A stretch of DNA of 64,000 nt from Flavobacterium sp. MDT1-60 (lineage in GTDB: Bacteria > Bacteroidota > Bacteroidia > Flavobacteriales > Flavobacteriaceae). The notes beneath the pieces are model-generated. The model was not told the DNA's origin and searched no databases. It saw only the letters and a list, made by a program, of their open reading frames with translations. The translations under genes were made by a program, and so were the position numbers. Shown piece after piece: positions 60,398 to 64,000 of the stretch; the first letter of the stretch is position 1, and each line of letters starts with the position of its first letter. The stretch covers positions 4,278,001-4,342,000 of the forward strand of contig NZ_CP062159.1 of assembly GCF_014844035.1 (NCBI RefSeq), in the 5' to 3' direction.

Positions 60398-62209
60398 ATG
60401 AAAATTGATTTAATTAAAACCATAACTGTTTCTGCTTTCCTTGGTCTTCTGACTTTCCTTGGAAGTTGTACAAAAGAAGAAACCGAAACTTCTGTAAAAC
60501 AGGAACTTTTGATTGATCTGGAGAAACTTGAAAGCAAAATAACCCAATTCAAAAAAATAGCTGAAAGCGAAAATGATTCCAAAAAAATTCAGAATTGTTT
60601 TAGGGAAAATAGAGCTTTATACAAGAAAGTAGAATGGGCAGTTGAATATTTCGTGCCAGAAACGGCCAGATTTATTAATGGTCCGGCATTAGACGAACTT
60701 GAAGTAGAGGAAAATAAATTTTTAGCTCCAAATGGTTTTCAGGTTATTGAAGAACTTATTTTTCCGGTTTATGATCGCAATAATAAAACAGATTTGCTTC
60801 GGGAAATAGCCATAATGCACGCGAACATTTCGCAGGTAACACAACATATAGACGCCATCAATATTGGTGAAAACCATGTTATAGATGCCGCCCGATTTCA
60901 ACTTTACCGAGTTTTGACATTAGGAATTACAGGTTTTGACTCTCCTGTAGCTCAGGAATCAATAAATGAAGTAGCTCCCGGTTTGATTTCGATTGAAGAT
61001 ATTGTTTTAAAAACCTGCCAAGACAATTCTAAAGCATCCATTAATTTAAAATCAAAGTTAAAAAAGACCATTTCGAATAGTATTTCGTATTGCACAAAAA
61101 ATAAAGTCTTTAATACTTTTGACAGAGCCACATTTATTAAAAATTATCTGAATGTAATTGCCCAAATTATTTATGATTTACAAAAACAAAATAATATTCT
61201 TAATGTAAATAAAAGCAGCGCAATTAACCCAAAGGTTGCTACGCTTTTCGAAAAAAATTCTTTTAATGTTAATGCTTTCATTCCCTCCAATGAATATGCC
61301 TATTCTGAAGATAAAGTAGCATTAGGAAATCAATTATTTTTTGATGCTTCAATTTCAAAAGATCAAAAAAGAAGTTGTGCCAGCTGTCACATTCCTGAAA
61401 AAGCATTTACCGACGGAAAAAAAACAAACATTTCTTTAGATGGTTTCGATTTGCCAAGAAATACGCCTACCCTCACTTATGCAGGTTTCCAAAATGCTCT
61501 TTTTTGGGATTTACGGCAAATTGATTTAGAAAAACAAAGTATGGATGTTGTCCAGAATGAGCAGGAAATGCATGGTTCGTTTAGCCAAATGATTCCTTTA
61601 ATTTATAAAGATAAAAAATACAAGGCGCAATTCGAAAAAGCTTTCCCGAAAAGTACTAAAATCGAAGAATGGCAATTGCAAAATGCTATTGCTTCTTACA
61701 TTCGTTCTTTAAATGATTTTGATTCGAAATTTGATTTGTACATAAGAGGCGAATCAAATGATTTCAGTGAGGAAGAAAAACTCGGATTTAATCTTTTTGC
61801 CGGTAAAGCAAAATGCGCTACCTGTCATTTCATACCGCTGTTTAATGGAACTGTACCTCCAAGATATGCTAAAACAGAACAGGAAGTAATTGGAACTCCA
61901 AAAGATAAAAATGGAAAAGAAATAAGTCCCGATTTAGGCAAGTACAATCAATATAAAATGGAGCAATTAAAAAATGCTTTCAAAACTCCAACCGTTAGAA
62001 ATGTAGCCATAACAGGGCCTTATATGCACAATGGCGTTTTTAAAACCTTAGAAGAAGTTGTTTCGTTTTACAACAAAGGAGGTGGAAAAGGTCTGGGTTA
62101 TGAAGTAAAAAATCAGACACTTCCTTTTGATAAATTGAATTTAACTTTGAAAGAAGAACAAGCTCTTGTTGCTTTTATGAAAACTTTGACCGATAAAAAA
62201 TACCATTAA
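60398..62209 (+). CDS. Di-heme cytochrome c peroxidase with imelysin-like N-terminal region (lipoprotein)
   Basis: 603 residues. Lipobox LGSC (Cys24). Residues 40-290 are helical with ETARFINGPALDELEVEENK and GFQVIEELIFP (113-123), close to the G-x-H-x-x-E signature of imelysin/EfeO proteins with Gln in place of His. The C-terminal 300 residues form a MauG/CcpA-type peroxidase: haem sites CASCH (327-331) and CATCH (473-477), FTDGKKTNISLDGF, FKTPTVRNVAITGPYMHNGVFKTLEEVV and YNKGGG. Probably an inner/outer-membrane-anchored periplasmic H2O2 reductase or haem-based oxidase. Confidence 0.88.
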   Translation: MKIDLIKTITVSAFLGLLTFLGSCTKEETETSVKQELLIDLEKLESKITQFKKIAESENDSKKIQNCFRENRALYKKVEWAVEYFVPETARFINGPALDELEVEENKFLAPNGFQVIEELIFPVYDRNNKTDLLREIAIMHANISQVTQHIDAINIGENHVIDAARFQLYRVLTLGITGFDSPVAQESINEVAPGLISIEDIVLKTCQDNSKASINLKSKLKKTISNSISYCTKNKVFNTFDRATFIKNYLNVIAQIIYDLQKQNNILNVNKSSAINPKVATLFEKNSFNVNAFIPSNEYAYSEDKVALGNQLFFDASISKDQKRSCASCHIPEKAFTDGKKTNISLDGFDLPRNTPTLTYAGFQNALFWDLRQIDLEKQSMDVVQNEQEMHGSFSQMIPLIYKDKKYKAQFEKAFPKSTKIEEWQLQNAIASYIRSLNDFDSKFDLYIRGESNDFSEEEKLGFNLFAGKAKCATCHFIPLFNGTVPPRYAKTEQEVIGTPKDKNGKEISPDLGKYNQYKMEQLKNAFKTPTVRNVAITGPYMHNGVFKTLEEVVSFYNKGGGKGLGYEVKNQTLPFDKLNLTLKEEQALVAFMKTLTDKKYH

Positions 62210-62234
62210 ACCAAATATTTCCAAATTAACAAAA

Positions 62235-62260
62235 ACGCCGAAAAATTTACTTTTCGGCGT
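62235..62260. terminator. 10-bp stem hairpin after the peroxidase gene
   Basis: ACGCCGAAAA (62235-62244) pairs with TTTTCGGCGT (62251-62260) across a 6-nt loop, 26 bases after the peroxidase stop. The T tract is weak. The rest of the spacer to 62474 shows no gene or repeat I can support. Confidence 0.55.
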
Positions 62261-62473
62261 ATCTATTATTCATTAGAAAAATATTCGATACGGAAATACG
62301 TTTGAGGATCTATTTTTAAGATGTTTCATAAAGCTCTCACATAAACACTCCCATTAGTTCCTAAAAATTGTAAAGAAACTGAAAGAGAGCTTAATTGAAT
62401 TATTTGTTTAAATAAAAAACTTGACCCTATTGATCAAATTTCTTATTTAATTTACGATTTACATACGATGAAT

Positions 62474-62791
62474 TTAATTTTTAGGAAAATCACTTTCTTT
62501 CTTAAACATGTAAACTTTATTGCAATTTAAATTCTTAGATAATCCTAGTTTGCATAATATTTTTTTAATAGCATAACCTTCTTTTTTAAATACTATTTTA
62601 CACGCTGAATTTGAATTCACTTTTATACAAAAATATCCAGCATTGTCTGTGTGGGTTTTATTACCATTAATATCAATAAATACATTTTTTATAGGTTTTT
62701 CAGAGTCATAATCATAAACATGACCACATAACTTATTGTCTGTACATCCGTAAAAAAGAAATACTAAAATAAAAACAAAACTGATTTTCAT
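62474..62791 (-). CDS. Small lipoprotein with carboxypeptidase-regulatory-like fold
   Basis: 105 residues. Lipobox FLFYGC (Cys16), then TDNKLCGHVYDYDSEKPI and NVFIDINGNKTHTDNAGYF. The G-x-V-x-D ... P-x-x-x-V-x-I ... T-x-x-x-G-x-F pattern is that of carboxypeptidase-regulatory-like (CarboxypepD_reg) domains. Several cysteines (C22, C55, C64, C80, C90) could bond. Function unknown. Same strand as the two genes before it. Confidence 0.7.
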   Translation of the reverse strand: MKISFVFILVFLFYGCTDNKLCGHVYDYDSEKPIKNVFIDINGNKTHTDNAGYFCIKVNSNSACKIVFKKEGYAIKKILCKLGLSKNLNCNKVYMFKKESDFPKN

Positions 62792-62810
62792 AAAAATTAT
62801 ATTTTGCTGA

Positions 62811-63302
62811 TTATCTAAACTTATTATTGTTTTTGTACTTATATATATACTCTGTTAATTTCTTATCTCCCGGCAAATTGTACTTCATTAGAATTTCATA
62901 ATTCCCATAACGCATGAATAAATAGTTACTATTGAGGAAACATTTTGTAATTGATTCAACATTCCTGTCTCCATTAATATAAGCATTAATAATCTGATTA
63001 TTCAGATCAACCCAGTCTTGTTTGTAGAGCAAAGGCAAATTGTATTTAAATGGAAAATTTGTTTTTGTCCAGGATTGATTTATATCATTTTCAATACTAG
63101 TCATATAATAGGAATTAAGCAAAACTGCTTTTGCCGGAATGATACCTAATTCATCTGTGTCTCTATTGTTTATAGAAAAATTATTATTTAAAGGATAGTC
63201 TTTGTATAAATACGGATAAATATCAACATTATAATAGTCGTCATTTAGCTTAGTATTTTTTTTGCCATTATGCAATTGTTTCCATGTTAAAAAAGCAAAC
63301 AT
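62811..63302 (-). CDS. Hypothetical protein, possibly truncated at the N-terminus
   Basis: 163 residues: Asn/Tyr/Lys-rich, no signal peptide, with FAFLTWKQLHNGKKNTKLND at the start and ending KLTEYIYKYKNNNKFR. The in-frame sequence upstream (IHKKKKQIFHDYR) reads on without ATG until a stop, so the true start may be non-ATG or the gene is a remnant. No family known. It follows the YD-like gene on the same strand (gap 47 bases). Confidence 0.5.
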   Translation of the reverse strand: MFAFLTWKQLHNGKKNTKLNDDYYNVDIYPYLYKDYPLNNNFSINNRDTDELGIIPAKAVLLNSYYMTSIENDINQSWTKTNFPFKYNLPLLYKQDWVDLNNQIINAYINGDRNVESITKCFLNSNYLFMRYGNYEILMKYNLPGDKKLTEYIYKYKNNNKFR

Positions 63303-63349
63303 CCTATAATCATGGAATATCTGCTTTTTCTTTTTATGAATTTATACGA

Positions 63350-64000
63350 TTAGTAAGTTATTTGGGTAGTTTTACTTGCAGTAGAACTACCGCTTGGATA
63401 AGTTTTTATTTTTTCTGTTGGGTAATTATTTACATCATATTTATAAGCATATGTTGTTACAGTCGTACCAATATTAGCTCCTGACCCTGAAGTGGAAGTT
63501 TCTTTTACAACATTATTAGCTGTTGTTTCATCATCTAACAGTAGATTCAAGCCTGTAACATTTTTAAAAGGATAATTTTTAGTATCGTATTCATATACAT
63601 ATGAACTTTCGTTTCCATAATAAGAAACTTCAAGTTTTACAAAATTACCATCTTTAAATGTGTATTTTCCAGTCGCACCATATTCTTGTTCGACACCTGT
63701 TGCAACTGTACCTCTAAAATTGTCATAAGAAACAGTTCCGTCAGCATTATGAGTATATTTAGTTTTAAAGTAGTAAGTCCCATTAGGAGTTTTTTCGATT
63801 TCATTAGTCAGTTTTCCATTAGTGTAGCTGTATTCAGTCGTTACTGCAAGATCCCCTTTCTTATCAATTTCTTCAATTTTTGAAATAAAATCTCCAGTGT
63901 AAGTATATTTTAAAATAGAACTATCTTCGTCCGTAATACTAACAATTTTATTTCCATTATATACATAACTTCTAGTTGCAGAACTCCCATCAATATCTAT
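63350..64000 (-). CDS. YD/RHS-like repeat protein, C-terminal part (5' end beyond right edge)
   Basis: 216 codons are open from the right edge to a TAA at 63350. The sequence is a series of Tyr/Gly/Asn strands resembling YD repeats: TRSYVYNGNKIVSIT, LKYTYTGDFISKIEE, TTEYSYTNGKLTNEIEKTP, YVYEYDTKNYPF and TTYAYKYDVNNYPTEKI. The protein ends in SKTTQITY with no toxin domain. Many flavobacterial secreted proteins of this type are lipoproteins; the N-terminus is outside the window. Confidence 0.75.
   Translation of the reverse strand: MDIDGSSATRSYVYNGNKIVSITDEDSSILKYTYTGDFISKIEEIDKKGDLAVTTEYSYTNGKLTNEIEKTPNGTYYFKTKYTHNADGTVSYDNFRGTVATGVEQEYGATGKYTFKDGNFVKLEVSYYGNESSYVYEYDTKNYPFKNVTGLNLLLDDETTANNVVKETSTSGSGANIGTTVTTYAYKYDVNNYPTEKIKTYPSGSSTASKTTQITY

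Noticed and set aside
63284..63883. Two plus-strand frames of 65-66 codons near the right edge
   Set aside because: They run against the long open minus-strand YD-like frame, whose repeat pattern is clearly coding.
1..64000. tRNA, rRNA, CRISPR or insertion-sequence genes
   Set aside because: Intergenic spacers were read for tRNA arms, regular direct repeats with spacers and transposase motifs; none was convincing.

Overview
The window is AT-rich and reads as the chromosome of a Bacteroidota member, almost certainly a Flavobacterium-like flavobacterium. The evidence is the fused CcoNO cytochrome oxidase, Bacteroidota-specific families (DUF5606, DUF6048/DUF6452, DUF6095), lipoproteins with short signal peptides followed by acidic residues, a TonB-dependent receptor with a carboxypeptidase-regulatory-like domain, and many starts preceded by the flavobacterial -7 promoter element TANNTTTG. 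No rRNA, tRNA, CRISPR array, phage or transposase gene was seen.

Layout. 0-3.9 kb: a TetR regulator cut by the left edge, an acyl-CoA carboxylase carboxyltransferase subunit, a DoxX-type membrane protein and two small unknown genes. 3.9-14.9 kb: a micro-aerobic block with hemN, the ccoS-NO-Q-P-G-H operon plus a TauE/SafE-like gene, the copper ATPase ccoI and a Crp/Fnr regulator. Three near-palindromes (TATGAY-N4-RTCA type) lie the same distance (about 30 nt) upstream of a -7 box in front of hemN, ccoS and ccoI, so the regulator probably controls all three. 14.9-22.5 kb: housekeeping genes (mazG, DUF5606, def, ruvX, dapD) with a FUSC membrane protein and mqo placed between def and ruvX. 22.5-28.9 kb: a lipooligosaccharide/polysaccharide cluster with several glycosyltransferases, a Kdo-kinase-like protein and UDP-galactopyranose mutase. 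29-37 kb: threonylcarbamoyl-AMP synthase, a cysteine desulfurase, an Smr-domain protein, a DUF1003 gene broken by a 1-nt deletion, and the cysteine pair cysE-cysM. 37-45.6 kb: lipoproteins, a lone sensor kinase whose 3' end is duplicated on the far side of a lipoprotein gene, rlmD, two normally separate genes (DUF6452 and DUF6048) fused by a 1-nt deletion, an amino-acid racemase and a THUMP methyltransferase. 45.7-58.7 kb: a methyltransferase, ZIP transporter, TonB-dependent receptor, 7TM-AraC regulator, murQ, a toxin-antitoxin/pentapeptide-repeat operon, TerC, and a cNMP/CBS/DUF294 protein with an exonuclease. 58.8-62.2 kb: a PhoX-like lipoprotein followed by a di-heme peroxidase that carries an imelysin-like N-terminal region. 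62.4-64 kb: small unknown genes and the 3' part of a YD/RHS-like repeat protein cut by the right edge.

Intergenic DNA is rich in hairpins. Most are factor-independent terminators, many with very long perfect stems. Others belong to dispersed repeat families, including a complex hairpin element present in two opposite copies (47.3 and 54.7 kb) and a run of four different mini-palindromes at 53.7-53.9 kb.
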